Assembly (NCBI GenBank): GCA_009469685.1
Contig: SSTA01000175.1
Span: forward strand, 1-13,317
From: Azonexaceae bacterium
GTDB taxonomy: Bacteria; Pseudomonadota; Gammaproteobacteria; Burkholderiales; Rhodocyclaceae
Length of the DNA stretch: 13,317 nucleotides
Direction of reading: 5' to 3'
Shown: one piece after another, positions 1 to 7,725 of the stretch
How the letters are laid out: every line of letters begins with the position of its first letter
Numbering within the stretch: position 1 is the first letter of the stretch
Notes under the pieces: generated by a model
What the model saw: the letters and a program-made list of their open reading frames with translations, nothing else
Told to the model about the DNA's origin: nothing
Databases searched by the model: none
Translations under genes and position numbers: made by a program

Positions 1-996
1 AAGCATGGCCAATCGCTGAGGATCGAGCCCCACCGTCAGCCGGCGGGGATTGCCGTGGGCTTCGTCCACCAGCGCCTGAATTTCCACCAGCAAGGGCCGC
101 GTGCCTTCCTGGGTGACCAGAATGCAGGAACCCGCAACATCTTGCCCATGCTGGGACAAAAACAGGGCCGAAGGATTGCTTACCTCTTTGAGGCCCCGCT
201 CGGTCATGGCGAAGACCCCCAGTTCATTCACCGCCCCGAAGCGATTCTTGCAGGAGCGGACCAGTCGGAAGCTCGAATGGGGGTCGCCTTCAAAATAGAG
301 CACCGTATCGACGATGTGTTCGAGGACTCGCGGCCCGGCCAACGCCCCCTCCTTGGTAACGTGGCCGACGAGGATGACGGTGATGCCCAACTGCTTTGCC
401 AGGCGGGTGAGTTGGGCAGCGCATTCGCGAACCTGGGCGACCGAACCGGGAGCGCTGGTCAAGGCGTCCGACCATAGCGTCTGGATCGAGTCGACGACCG
501 CGACGCGGGGCAATTCGGTACGCAAAGCAGCGAGAATGGCTTCGAGATTGATCTCTGCCAGCAGCGGCAGACTACCGGTCGCCAAACCCAACCGGCGAGC
601 GCGCAACGCGACCTGTTCGCCGGACTCTTCGCCACTGACGTAGAGCACTCGCTGGTCCTGGGCGAGGGCCGCAAGCGCTTGGAGCAGAAGGGTACTCTTG
701 CCGATGCCCGGATCGCCACCGATCAGCACGACGCCCCCGGGGACCAAACCCCCGCCCAGGGCGCGATCGAACTCGCCGATCCCGGTGGTGAGCCGTTCCG
801 CCTCCCGCGCCTCGATGGCCGCAAGGACCCGCAATTGGGACGCCGGTGCCACCGCCTGGAAACGGCTCGCCGAGGATGGCTCTGCCACCGTTTCGACGAG
901 GGTATTCCACTGGCCGCAGGCCGGACACTGGCCCTGCCACTTGGGGCTGACCCCGCCGCACTCGGTACACGAATAGATCGATTTCGCTTTGGCCAC
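1..996 (-). CDS. radA: DNA repair protein RadA (Sms), 3' end outside window
   Basis: RadA is a RecA-like, DnaB-type ATPase that promotes branch migration of recombination intermediates in the cytoplasm. The visible 332 codons contain an N-terminal C4 zinc finger (Cys10, Cys13, Cys24, Cys27), a Walker A loop GGDPGIGKST at residues 93-102, and the RadA signature KNRFG at residues 250-254. The start of the Lon-protease-like C-terminal domain follows. The family is usually about 450-460 aa, so roughly the last quarter is missing beyond position 1. I chose the GTG at 996-994 because the zinc finger begins nine codons later and no in-frame ATG lies just upstream. No clear Shine-Dalgarno precedes it. 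The upstream membrane-protein gene stops only 4 bp away, so translational coupling is likely. Identification is secure; the truncation comes from the window edge. Confidence 0.97.
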   Translation of the reverse strand, partial: MAKAKSIYSCTECGGVSPKWQGQCPACGQWNTLVETVAEPSSASRFQAVAPASQLRVLAAIEAREAERLTTGIGEFDRALGGGLVPGGVVLIGGDPGIGKSTLLLQALAALAQDQRVLYVSGEESGEQVALRARRLGLATGSLPLLAEINLEAILAALRTELPRVAVVDSIQTLWSDALTSAPGSVAQVRECAAQLTRLAKQLGITVILVGHVTKEGALAGPRVLEHIVDTVLYFEGDPHSSFRLVRSCKNRFGAVNELGVFAMTERGLKEVSNPSALFLSQHGQDVAGSCILVTQEGTRPLLVEIQALVDEAHGNPRRLTVGLDPQRLAML

Positions 997-1000
997 GATG

Positions 1001-1717
1001 CTAGAAAATGGAATTGATCGCCTGGAAAACCGTCACCGCCTCCGGATTCAGCCTTTTCAGCAACCAGGCTAGGCCGAAGGCTCCGGTCGCGAGCAGGAGC
1101 CAGAACAACCAGCTGGCCCGCATCGCTCCGCTGACCCAGGACGACGCCCCGCCCCCGGCCACCCGCACCATCCCCACCGTCAGGACCGCCTCGACCGCCG
1201 CTTCCAGAAGCGCCGCAGACGCGGCTCCGAGGAAACCTCCGATGATCCACCAAAAGACGAGCGCCGCAAGGGCGATGACGGCCGCCACGATGGCGAATCC
1301 GACGGCTGGCAGGCATCCCTCGGCATCGATCGAAGCGAGTTCCCCGATTCCGGACACTCCGTCTGCCACCGTCTCGGCCTTGTCGAGAAGATTGCCTTGG
1401 GCCGATGCCTGCGTATCCCGAATCCTTTCCGTTCCTTCGCCCGGCCGCCCGGGATCCAGGCGAACCTTGACGGCGTCGATCCCGGTCAATCGGAGCCAAA
1501 CCCCCACCAGAGCAAGAAATACCGCATAGGCGATCAGCACGATCAGAGGCAGACGGAGTCGCAGATCGGTAATCCCAAGCCGTAGGAGCACATGACTCGC
1601 CAGGGCACCGACCAGAAAGCTTGCCGCGAGAACCAGGAATGTCTGAGATCGGAGCCAGCCCGCACCGCCCAACCGCCTTTTGAGGTAGCGGCGCAAGGGT
1701 TGGCGGTCATCGCTCAT
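1001..1717 (-). CDS. Uncharacterised multi-spanning membrane protein between alr and radA
   Basis: I do not recognise this 238-aa protein. It starts MSDDRQPLRRYLKRRL, a basic cytosolic N-terminus. Hydrophobic segments follow at about residues 24-46 and 54-75. A soluble stretch of about 60 residues (80-136) is charged (PGRPGEGTERIRDTQ and after). A long Gly/Ala-rich hydrophobic stretch spans about 138-187, enough for one or two helices, and a last helix lies at about 203-222. The soluble loop looks helical but shows no catalytic motif. I chose the ATG at 1717 because a GAGGT Shine-Dalgarno lies 5 nt upstream; this makes the gene overlap alr by 11 bp. A longer in-frame version from 1825 would lie almost wholly inside alr. 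The tight packing with alr and radA suggests co-expression but gives no clear function; an envelope role is only a guess. Confidence 0.85.
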   Translation of the reverse strand: MSDDRQPLRRYLKRRLGGAGWLRSQTFLVLAASFLVGALASHVLLRLGITDLRLRLPLIVLIAYAVFLALVGVWLRLTGIDAVKVRLDPGRPGEGTERIRDTQASAQGNLLDKAETVADGVSGIGELASIDAEGCLPAVGFAIVAAVIALAALVFWWIIGGFLGAASAALLEAAVEAVLTVGMVRVAGGGASSWVSGAMRASWLFWLLLATGAFGLAWLLKRLNPEAVTVFQAINSIF

Positions 1718-2798
1718 CGACGACCTCGACCGGCACCCGTGGAGCCAGGGCGCAAAAAAGCTCGTAGGCAATCGTACCCGCCGCCGCGGCCACATCGTCG
1801 GCTGCGACGGTTCCTCCGAGCCCACGGCCCCATAGCGTTACCGGCGATCCGGGAACAGCCTCGGGGATGGCACTCAGGTCGCACGCCAGCATGTCCATCG
1901 AGACTCGTCCCAGGGTGCGAGTGAGGCGGCCATGGACGGCGATGGGGGTCCCCGTCGGGGCATGGCGGGGATACCCATCGCCGTATCCGCAGGCGACGAT
2001 GCCCACCCGAAGCGCTTCCGGCGCCACGAAAGTGCGGCCATAACCCACGGCTTCCCCGGCGGCCACGTCGCGCACCGCAATCAATTGGGAGGTCAGGCTC
2101 ATCACCGGCGCCAGACCCAAGCTCACGGCGCTGACTTCCGCAAAGGGGCTCGCGCCATAGAGCATGATGCCGGGCCGCACCCAATCTCCCCGGGATTCCG
2201 GATAACGCAGCAAGGCGGCAGAGTTGGCCAGACTGACGGCGCCGCGCCAATCCGGGACCATGGCGCGGAAGCGGGCCATCTGCCCGGCGACGCCAGTGGG
2301 CCCGTCGGCGTCGGCAAAATGGGTCATCAGAGTGACCCGGGTCGGGTCCAGAGTCGCCAAACGAGCCCGCAACCAAGGCAGATCGGCGTCGCCGAAACCC
2401 AGCCGGTTCATGCCGGTATTGATTTTGATGTAAAGAGGCGGCAAAGGTCGGCCGGCGGCTTCGAGCAACGCAAATTGCTCGCGGCAATGCACGACCGGGA
2501 TGAGCCCAAGCTCGACAGACAGCCGGGCATCCCGTTCCGCAAAGACCCCCTCGAGCAGCAGGATCGGCTCATCAACCCCAGATTCCCTGAGTGCTGCGCC
2601 AACTTCCGCTTCGAGAACCGCGAATCCGTCGGCCCCCGGCCGCAGCGCCTCGATGGCGCGCCAAAGGCCGTGCCCGTAGGCATCCGCCTTGATCACCGCC
2701 CAGGCTTGCGCACCCTTGGCCGCGGTCTTGGCAATCCGATAGTTGGCGGCGAGGGCAGCCAGGTCGATGCGGGCGCGAATCGGCCGGGCAAGCTTCAC
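1707..2798 (-). CDS. alr: Alanine racemase
   Basis: This PLP-dependent fold-III enzyme interconverts L- and D-alanine and supplies D-Ala for peptidoglycan in the cytoplasm. The 363-aa protein has the PLP lysine K37 in AVIKADAYGHG, the N-terminal barrel motif KINTGMNRLGF (125-135), and the catalytic tyrosine Y253 in VGYGRTF. It also has the C-terminal RVSMDM motif at about 298-303 and YELFCAL near the end. Length matches the family (about 355-365 aa). I chose the GTG at 2798: a perfect GGAGGT lies 6 nt upstream, and homology-like sequence begins at ARPIRARIDL. The frame extends to 2927, but that part lies inside the regulator gene and looks unlike Alr. The GTG overlaps the regulator's TGA by 4 bp. 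DadX cannot be excluded by sequence, but the radA neighbourhood and absence of dadA favour the biosynthetic alr. Confidence 0.97.
   Translation of the reverse strand: MKLARPIRARIDLAALAANYRIAKTAAKGAQAWAVIKADAYGHGLWRAIEALRPGADGFAVLEAEVGAALRESGVDEPILLLEGVFAERDARLSVELGLIPVVHCREQFALLEAAGRPLPPLYIKINTGMNRLGFGDADLPWLRARLATLDPTRVTLMTHFADADGPTGVAGQMARFRAMVPDWRGAVSLANSAALLRYPESRGDWVRPGIMLYGASPFAEVSAVSLGLAPVMSLTSQLIAVRDVAAGEAVGYGRTFVAPEALRVGIVACGYGDGYPRHAPTGTPIAVHGRLTRTLGRVSMDMLACDLSAIPEAVPGSPVTLWGRGLGGTVAADDVAAAAGTIAYELFCALAPRVPVEVVDER
1723..1727 (-). promoter_or_regulatory. Shine-Dalgarno deciding the start of the membrane protein
   Basis: The minus strand reads GAGGT, 5 nt before the ATG at 1717, within the 3' end of alr. 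It supports the short 238-aa form of the membrane protein over the longer in-frame extension that reaches back to 1825. Confidence 0.65.
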
Positions 2799-3697
2799 GG
2801 CAGCACCTCCGGCAAGCGTCGGCGGAGGAATTCGCCAAACCCGCTGACCAGGCGGGAACGAAACCGGTCCTCGGGATAGATGAGATTGATCGGGAGCCGC
2901 AGCCGAGGTTTCAAGGGAACGGCGCACAGGCTGCCGAGTTGAACTCTACGCTCTGCCGCAAGCCTGGGAACCACCGCGAAACCTCCTCCGGCAGCGGCGG
3001 CGGAGAGCACCGCCTCCAGGCTGTCGGCCTCGAGGCCGATTCGGGGATGAACGGACTCCCCCGCCGAGGCGGAGAGGAACTCCTCCAGTGCCGCCCGACC
3101 GCCCGATCCCAGTTCCCGGGCAAGGTAGGTATGGTCCCGCAGGTTCCGGGCTCCGACCTCCTTCAGCCGGGCAAGGGGATGATCGGGGGCGCAGACGAGT
3201 TGCAATTCCTCGTCGCCGCAGGACTCGGCGATCACCCCAGAATACGGCGCCGTCGCTTGAATCAGAGCCACGTCACAACCCTGATCGACCACCTGGGCCG
3301 CCAGAATCGAGGAATTGGCCACGGTCAAGGCCACGGAGACGCGGGGATACAAGGCGCCAAATTCGGCCAACAAAGGCGGCAACACCGTTTCACCAAGACC
3401 CGGAACCGCACCGACCCGCAGTGTTCCCCGCATTTCACCGGTCATCTCGGCGAGGCGAGTCTCCATTTCCGACCCGAGCGCGAGGATTCGTTCCGCATAA
3501 GAGAGGGCAATCTCGCCGGCCGGCGTGAGACCGATGGGATTTTGTCCCCGATCGAGCAGACGGACATTGAGCTCATCCTCCAGCTGACGGATCTGGAAAG
3601 TCACTGCCGACTGGCTCATGAACAGCGCCTGCGCCGCCCGAGTGAAATTCCGATGACGTGCGACGGCGTGAAACACCTGCAGACGCCGGTCGCCCAT
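2795..3697 (-). CDS. LysR-family transcriptional regulator
   Basis: A 300-aa LysR-type regulator of normal family length. The N-terminal winged helix-turn-helix covers about residues 3-60, including NFTRAAQALFMSQSAVTFQIRQLE and LLDRG. A linker helix follows to about 88, then the two-lobed effector-binding domain begins at GTLRVGAVPGLGETVLP (about 92 on) and runs to the C-terminus. The ATG at 3697 is preceded by a purine-rich AGGGGGCAGG. It is the first gene of a minus-strand series (alr follows with a 4-bp overlap) and diverges from moxR, the classical LysR arrangement in which the regulator controls itself and its divergent neighbour. The effector and targets cannot be read from sequence. 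Palindromes at 3728-3751 are candidate binding sites. Confidence 0.93.
   Translation of the reverse strand: MGDRRLQVFHAVARHRNFTRAAQALFMSQSAVTFQIRQLEDELNVRLLDRGQNPIGLTPAGEIALSYAERILALGSEMETRLAEMTGEMRGTLRVGAVPGLGETVLPPLLAEFGALYPRVSVALTVANSSILAAQVVDQGCDVALIQATAPYSGVIAESCGDEELQLVCAPDHPLARLKEVGARNLRDHTYLARELGSGGRAALEEFLSASAGESVHPRIGLEADSLEAVLSAAAAGGGFAVVPRLAAERRVQLGSLCAVPLKPRLRLPINLIYPEDRFRSRLVSGFGEFLRRRLPEVLP
2805..2810 (-). promoter_or_regulatory. Shine-Dalgarno deciding the alr GTG start
   Basis: The minus strand reads GGAGGT here, 6 nt before the GTG at 2798. It lies inside the last codons of the LysR gene. It fixes the alr start at a GTG rather than any codon further upstream, and shows that alr can be translated well despite overlapping the gene before it. 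Confidence 0.8.
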
Positions 3698-3727
3698 CCT
3701 GCCCCCTGTTCAAGCAAATGCTCTATT

Positions 3728-3751
3728 CAAACACGTTTGCCCCGCCCGGGG
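3728..3751. promoter_or_regulatory. Two abutting palindromes in the lysR-moxR divergent region (candidate operator)
   Basis: The first element is CAAAC-AC-GTTTG (3728-3739). The second is CCCCG-CC-CGGGG (3740-3751), directly adjacent. A wider pair, GCAAA at 3714-3718 and TTTGC at 3736-3740, brackets the first with 17 nt between the arms. They lie 31-54 bp upstream of the lysR start and over 120 bp upstream of moxR. LysR regulators usually bind interrupted palindromes in such divergent gaps, so this is the best candidate operator. I could not place a convincing T-N11-A core, so the assignment is tentative. The GC-rich element could equally be chance. Confidence 0.35.
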
Positions 3752-3827
3752 AACCCACATTGGATGGAAACGGGCTGGCAAGCGGCAAAGTCCGCCCTCG
3801 CGCAAGACCACTCGCGGTGGGATGTGG

Positions 3828-3833
3828 GTAGAA
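3828..3833 (+). promoter_or_regulatory. Possible -10 element (TAGAAT) upstream of moxR
   Basis: TAGAAT matches the sigma70 -10 consensus in 5 of 6 positions and lies 41 bp before the ATG at 3875. No good -35 is visible at the proper distance, so it would need an activator such as the divergent LysR protein. If transcription starts just downstream (about 3840), the alternative moxR ATG at 3833 could not be used, which supports the 3875 start. Weak evidence. Confidence 0.3.
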
Positions 3834-3874
3834 TGAAACTCGAATTCCGATTCGCCCTTCCTGCAAGCGTCGCC

Positions 3875-4816
3875 ATGGCCCTACCCTTCGCCTCGAATCC
3901 ATCGCCGCCCCCCATCGCGGCGGTCCTCGCCGCTGCCTCCCAGGTCATCCTGGGCAAAGAGCGGGAGATCCGGCTTGCCCTGGCCTGCCTGCTTGCCCGG
4001 GGCCACCTGCTGATCGAAGACATCCCCGGCGTGGGGAAAACCACCCTCGCCCACGCCCTCGCCAGGCTCCTGGGGCTCGAGTTTTCCCGCATCCAGTTCA
4101 CCAGCGATCTTCTCCCGGCGGATATTACCGGCGTCTCGCTCTTCGATCGGGACAGCGGAGCTTTCCGCTTCCTTCCCGGTCCGATTTTCTGCCAGCTCGT
4201 TCTGGCTGACGAAATCAACCGGGCTACCCCCAAGACCCAGAGCGCCCTTCTCGAAGCCATGGAGGAACGCCAGGTCACCGCCGAGGGCGAAACCCGCAGC
4301 CTTCCCGCGCCCTTTTTCGTCATCGCCACCCAGAATCCGGCCCACCAGATCGGTACCTTTCCCCTGCCCGAGTCGCAGCTCGACCGCTTCCTCATGCGCC
4401 TCGAACTGGGCTATCCCGATCGGGCGGCCGAAAAAGCTTTGCTGGCTGCCGGGGGCCGACGGGAGACGGCGGATCGTTTGCTGCCGCTGGTGACCCCGAC
4501 AGAACTTGTCGCCTTCCAGGATGTTGTGGCCTCGGTCCATGTGGCGCCGGCCCTCATCGACTACCTTCAGGTCCTGGTCGAGGCGACCCGCCGGGATGGT
4601 GCCTGGCGTCACGGCCTCAGCCCCCGGGCGGGGCTGGCCCTCCTGGCGGCAGCCCGTGCCTGGGCGTGGATCGACGGCCGCGGCCTGGTCCTGCCCGATG
4701 ATCTCCAGGCCGTCCTCCCTGCGGTGGCCTGCCATCGGCTGCGCTCCGCCCAAGGAAGCGGCCATGCCCAGCCGGAGGACATGGCGGCTCTGATTCGCGC
4801 AGTGCCGATCCCGTGA
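3875..4816 (+). CDS. MoxR-family AAA+ ATPase
   Basis: MoxR ATPases are cytosolic AAA+ chaperone-like proteins that act with partner membrane or von Willebrand-type proteins. Counting from MALPFASNP (313 aa), Walker A is GVGKTT at 52-57, Walker B VLADEINRA at 109-117, sensor 1 ATQNP with Asn154, and an arginine in LDRF at 169-172. A lid domain carries SPRAGLALL near residue 248. Length is typical (about 310 aa). The start is uncertain: the ATG at 3875 gives family-like length, while an in-frame ATG at 3833 would add 14 residues. Neither has a strong Shine-Dalgarno. The stop overlaps the GTG of the DUF58 gene by 4 bp. Together with DUF58 and TgpA-like genes this is the classic proteobacterial trio, so the ATPase probably works with the DUF58 protein. 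Confidence 0.94.
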   Translation: MALPFASNPSPPPIAAVLAAASQVILGKEREIRLALACLLARGHLLIEDIPGVGKTTLAHALARLLGLEFSRIQFTSDLLPADITGVSLFDRDSGAFRFLPGPIFCQLVLADEINRATPKTQSALLEAMEERQVTAEGETRSLPAPFFVIATQNPAHQIGTFPLPESQLDRFLMRLELGYPDRAAEKALLAAGGRRETADRLLPLVTPTELVAFQDVVASVHVAPALIDYLQVLVEATRRDGAWRHGLSPRAGLALLAAARAWAWIDGRGLVLPDDLQAVLPAVACHRLRSAQGSGHAQPEDMAALIRAVPIP

Positions 4817-5769
4817 ATCTCCTGCCGGTGCCAGTGGCTGACTGGCTGTTCCGCTGGCGGCAAAGTGACGGCACGCGCCCGCTGGTGCTTGGCCAGCGCC
4901 GCGTATTCATCCTGCCCACCCGCGCTGGCCTGCTGTTCGCTGCCACCCTCGCAACCATGCTCCTGGGTGCCATCAATTACTCCCTGGCCCTGGGCCATGC
5001 CTTGGTTTTCCTGCTCGCGGGGCTGGGCTTCTCGGGCATGGTGCAAGCCTTTCGGAATCTGGTGGGGCTCAGTATCGCGCCCGGCCGCTGCGAACCGGTA
5101 TTTGCCGGTGAGATTGCCCACTTTCCCCTCCATCTGGGCAATCTTCGCGACGAGCCGCGGCTCGCTCTGACCCTCTCGGCAGACGGAACCCGCCAGGTTC
5201 ACTGCGACGTCCCCGCCGCCGGGCAGACGACCGTCGCACTTCCCTTGGACGCCAGAGTCCGCGGACTCCTTGAATTGCCTCGAGTGAGATTGGAGTCTCG
5301 CTTCCCCCTCGGACTGTTCGTCGCCTGGTGCTACCCCCGCCCGGCCATGACCTGTGTGGTCTATCCCAAGCCCATTGCCACCCCCCTCCCTCTGCCCACG
5401 GCTGCCGCCCATGCGGGCGAACGCCATGGCCTTGCGGGCCAGGAGGATTTCGCCGGATTCCGCCCGCGCCAGCCGGCGGATTCTCCACGCCATGTCGCCT
5501 GGAAGGCCGCCGCCCGCAGCCCTGCCAACCAGCCCCTCCCAGTCAAGCTCTTCCTGGGCGGCACCGGCGCAGAACTCCTCTTCGACTGGGAGCAGCTCGC
5601 CGATTCCGGCAATACCGAGTACTGTCTTTCGGTCCTGACGGGCTGGGTCCTCGCCGCCGAAGCCGCTGGCATTCCCTACGCCCTGGCGCTGCCGGGCGTC
5701 GCCATCCCGCCTGCCACTGGCGACGAACATCGCCGCCGTTGTCTGGACGCTCTCGCCCGTTTTTCATGA
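4813..5769 (+). CDS. DUF58-domain membrane protein, MoxR partner
   Basis: A 318-aa protein of the DUF58 family, which is found beside MoxR ATPases and TgpA-type transglutaminases. Function is not established biochemically; a structural or adaptor role at the inner membrane is the usual inference. Two membrane helices lie at about 36-54 and 57-76, separated by the short turn INYS. The family signature occupies about 211-236 (EDFAGFRPRQPADSPRHVAW followed by KAAAR), close to the usual FRxYxPGDxxRxIDWK pattern but with Ala for the usual Gly in the PGD part. The start is GTG at 4813, overlapping the moxR stop as GTGA, without a clear Shine-Dalgarno, so coupling is likely. The stop overlaps the next gene's ATG as ATGA. 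The short, von Willebrand-like C-terminal part appears complete. Confidence 0.92.
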   Translation: MNLLPVPVADWLFRWRQSDGTRPLVLGQRRVFILPTRAGLLFAATLATMLLGAINYSLALGHALVFLLAGLGFSGMVQAFRNLVGLSIAPGRCEPVFAGEIAHFPLHLGNLRDEPRLALTLSADGTRQVHCDVPAAGQTTVALPLDARVRGLLELPRVRLESRFPLGLFVAWCYPRPAMTCVVYPKPIATPLPLPTAAAHAGERHGLAGQEDFAGFRPRQPADSPRHVAWKAAARSPANQPLPVKLFLGGTGAELLFDWEQLADSGNTEYCLSVLTGWVLAAEAAGIPYALALPGVAIPPATGDEHRRRCLDALARFS

Positions 5770-7706
5770 TGGCACGCAAACCCTTGCCAGCTCTGGAGCG
5801 CGGGAGCACGCCCTGGTTGATCGTGACCGCCTTGGCCGTCACCATTCCCCATACCGACGAATTGCCCATCTGGCTCAGCCTCGCGGCGGCCGGCGGATTC
5901 ATGGCCGCCTTCGCCCTCTGGCGCCGAGGCGCGCCTCCACCGGGCCGCTGGCTACTGACCCTCGCTGTCGTGGTTGGTTGTGCGGGTATCCTGGTCACTT
6001 ATCGGACCCTGCTGGGGCGAGACGCCGGAGTCGCCATGCTGGTCCTTTTCATGGCACTCAAACTCCTCGAGATGAAGAGCCGACGCGATGCCCACGTCGT
6101 CGTCACGCTGGCCTACTTTCTTCTGCTGACGCATTATTTCTATTCTCAGAGCATCGCTACCGGCGTGTGGCTCCTGGCCGCGTTCCTGATCGCCACTGCC
6201 AGCCTTGTCCGACTCTACGGAGGACCCGCCTGCAGCCCGAAGGCAGCGCTTCGCCGGGCCGGACTCCTGACCGCCCAGGCCATTCCGTTCATGGTCATCC
6301 TCTATCTTCTCTTTCCGCGGGTTGCCGGCCCGCTCTGGGGACTGCCCCAGGACGCCAACCGCGCTCGCAGCGGACTTCCCGACCGGGTTGCGCCGGGCAG
6401 CATCGCCGACCTGGTCCTCTCCGGAGAGATCGCCTTTCGCGTGCGTTTCGAGAATCCAACGCCGGATCGTGATGTTCTCTACTGGCGGGGCCCCGTATTC
6501 GAGCAATTCGACGGTACGGCATGGCAAAGACAGCCCGTATCCGGACCTCTTCCCGCCATCGAAGTGCGGGGCAGCAGAATTGCCTACGAATCCACCCTGG
6601 AACCTCACCAGCAGGTTTGGCTACTCGCCCTCGACGCTCCGCTCGCCCTGCCACCCGGATCGCAAGTCTCGCCAACCCTGTCTGCGGTATCCGGCGCTCC
6701 GATTCGCCAGCGCCAACGCTTTCGAATCGAATCCGCGACCGATTTCCGCTTCAATCCAGCGGAAACGGACGAATCCCGGCGGCGCAATCTTGCCCTGCCC
6801 CCCATCGGCAATCCCCGTGCCCGCGCCCTGGCAGCCGAGTGGCGTTCGGCCGGTCTCGACGACGGAATGATCGCGAAGCGCGCCCTGGAACTGTTCTCCG
6901 CAAACGGCTTTGTCTACACCCTCAAGCCCCCGCTTCTGGGTCGGGACGGGATCGACGATTTCCTGTTTTCCAGCCGACACGGATTCTGCGAGCACTATGC
7001 GTCGGCCTTTGCTTTCCTGATGCGGGCCGCGGGCGTTCCTTCCCGCGTGGTGGGCGGTTATCAAGGTGGCGAGGCCAATCCGGTGGATGGCTACTGGGTG
7101 GTCCGCCAGTCCGACGCCCACGCTTGGGCCGAGGTCTGGTTGCCCGGCCGGGGCTGGACGCGCATCGACCCCACGGCGGCTGTGGCGCCGGCCCGAGTGG
7201 AGTCGGGAGTTGCGGCCGCGGTCCCCGCGGGGGACCCATTGCCGGCGCTGGTCCAGCTCAATTCGGCCTGGTTGAGAGATCTGCGCTACCGCTGGGAAGC
7301 GGTCAACAACGCTTGGAACCAGTATGTCCTCGGTTACAATCCCGACCGCCAGCGGGAACTCCTCTCCTGGCTGGGCCTGCCTGATGCGGACTGGCGCAAT
7401 CTTGTCGCTTTGCTGGCTGCCGGCTGCGGGCTTGCCCTGCTGGGGCTGGTCGCGTGGGCTTTGGCCTCCCGAACGGGCACGGACCCCGCACTGCGGCTCT
7501 GGCAGCGCGGGCTCGCCCGGCTTGCCCGGCGCGGAGTCGTTCCCGGGGCGGGAGAAACCCCTCTGGCTCTGGCCAGGCGCCTAACCCAGGAGCGTCCGGA
7601 ACTCGCCGGCCCCGTGGCCCGATTGGCCAAGGCCTATTGCGCCACTCGTTATGGCCCGAGTCCAGACCTGGGTGCATTGCGTGCGGCCTTGGCCGCGTTG
7701 AGATAA
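5766..7706 (+). CDS. TgpA-like membrane transglutaminase (DUF3488 + transglutaminase-like domain)
   Basis: This 646-aa protein has an N-terminal multi-spanning domain: hydrophobic stretches at about 16-28, 34-52, 62-80, 86-102, 110-126, 132-150 and 166-184. The domain ends in the DUF3488 hallmark LLFPRVAGPLWGLP. A large periplasmic part follows, then a C-terminal helix at about 544-567 and a short cytosolic tail. The transglutaminase-like core has an intact triad: Cys408 in HGFCEHYA, His452 in DAHAWAEVW, Asp468 in RIDPTAA. The family resembles Pseudomonas TgpA, an essential inner-membrane protein thought to act on envelope proteins or peptidoglycan; the substrate is unknown. I chose the ATG at 5766 (ATGATG) because it forms a 4-bp ATGA overlap with the DUF58 stop. 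The frame stays open upstream to 5328, but that part lies within DUF58 and is not family-like. Confidence 0.94.
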   Translation: MMARKPLPALERGSTPWLIVTALAVTIPHTDELPIWLSLAAAGGFMAAFALWRRGAPPPGRWLLTLAVVVGCAGILVTYRTLLGRDAGVAMLVLFMALKLLEMKSRRDAHVVVTLAYFLLLTHYFYSQSIATGVWLLAAFLIATASLVRLYGGPACSPKAALRRAGLLTAQAIPFMVILYLLFPRVAGPLWGLPQDANRARSGLPDRVAPGSIADLVLSGEIAFRVRFENPTPDRDVLYWRGPVFEQFDGTAWQRQPVSGPLPAIEVRGSRIAYESTLEPHQQVWLLALDAPLALPPGSQVSPTLSAVSGAPIRQRQRFRIESATDFRFNPAETDESRRRNLALPPIGNPRARALAAEWRSAGLDDGMIAKRALELFSANGFVYTLKPPLLGRDGIDDFLFSSRHGFCEHYASAFAFLMRAAGVPSRVVGGYQGGEANPVDGYWVVRQSDAHAWAEVWLPGRGWTRIDPTAAVAPARVESGVAAAVPAGDPLPALVQLNSAWLRDLRYRWEAVNNAWNQYVLGYNPDRQRELLSWLGLPDADWRNLVALLAAGCGLALLGLVAWALASRTGTDPALRLWQRGLARLARRGVVPGAGETPLALARRLTQERPELAGPVARLAKAYCATRYGPSPDLGALRAALAALR

Positions 7707-7715
7707 ATCGATTGC

Positions 7716-7719
7716 GGAG
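7716..7719 (+). promoter_or_regulatory. Shine-Dalgarno deciding the TTG start of mltB
   Basis: GGAG lies 6 nt before the TTG at 7726. It sits in the 19-bp gap after the transglutaminase stop. It supports the rare TTG start, which yields a complete signal peptide; the first ATG downstream (codon 11) would cut into that signal. Confidence 0.7.
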
Positions 7720-7725
7720 TATTTC

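Noticed and set aside
1932..2879. A 315-codon plus-strand open frame antisense to alr
   Set aside because: The composition is typical of an antisense shadow, and alr is complete with all catalytic residues.
2939..3832. A long plus-strand open frame running antisense through the LysR gene into moxR, suggesting a fused MoxR with a large N-terminal extension
   Set aside because: The extension is exactly antisense to a convincing LysR gene and has no recognisable domain; the MoxR homology-like part begins after 3875. Long empty frames are expected in GC-rich DNA.
5328..5765. N-terminal extension of the transglutaminase protein by 146 codons
   Set aside because: The region codes for DUF58 in another frame, the extension is Pro/Arg/Cys-rich and not family-like, and the ATGA overlap gives a natural start at 5766.
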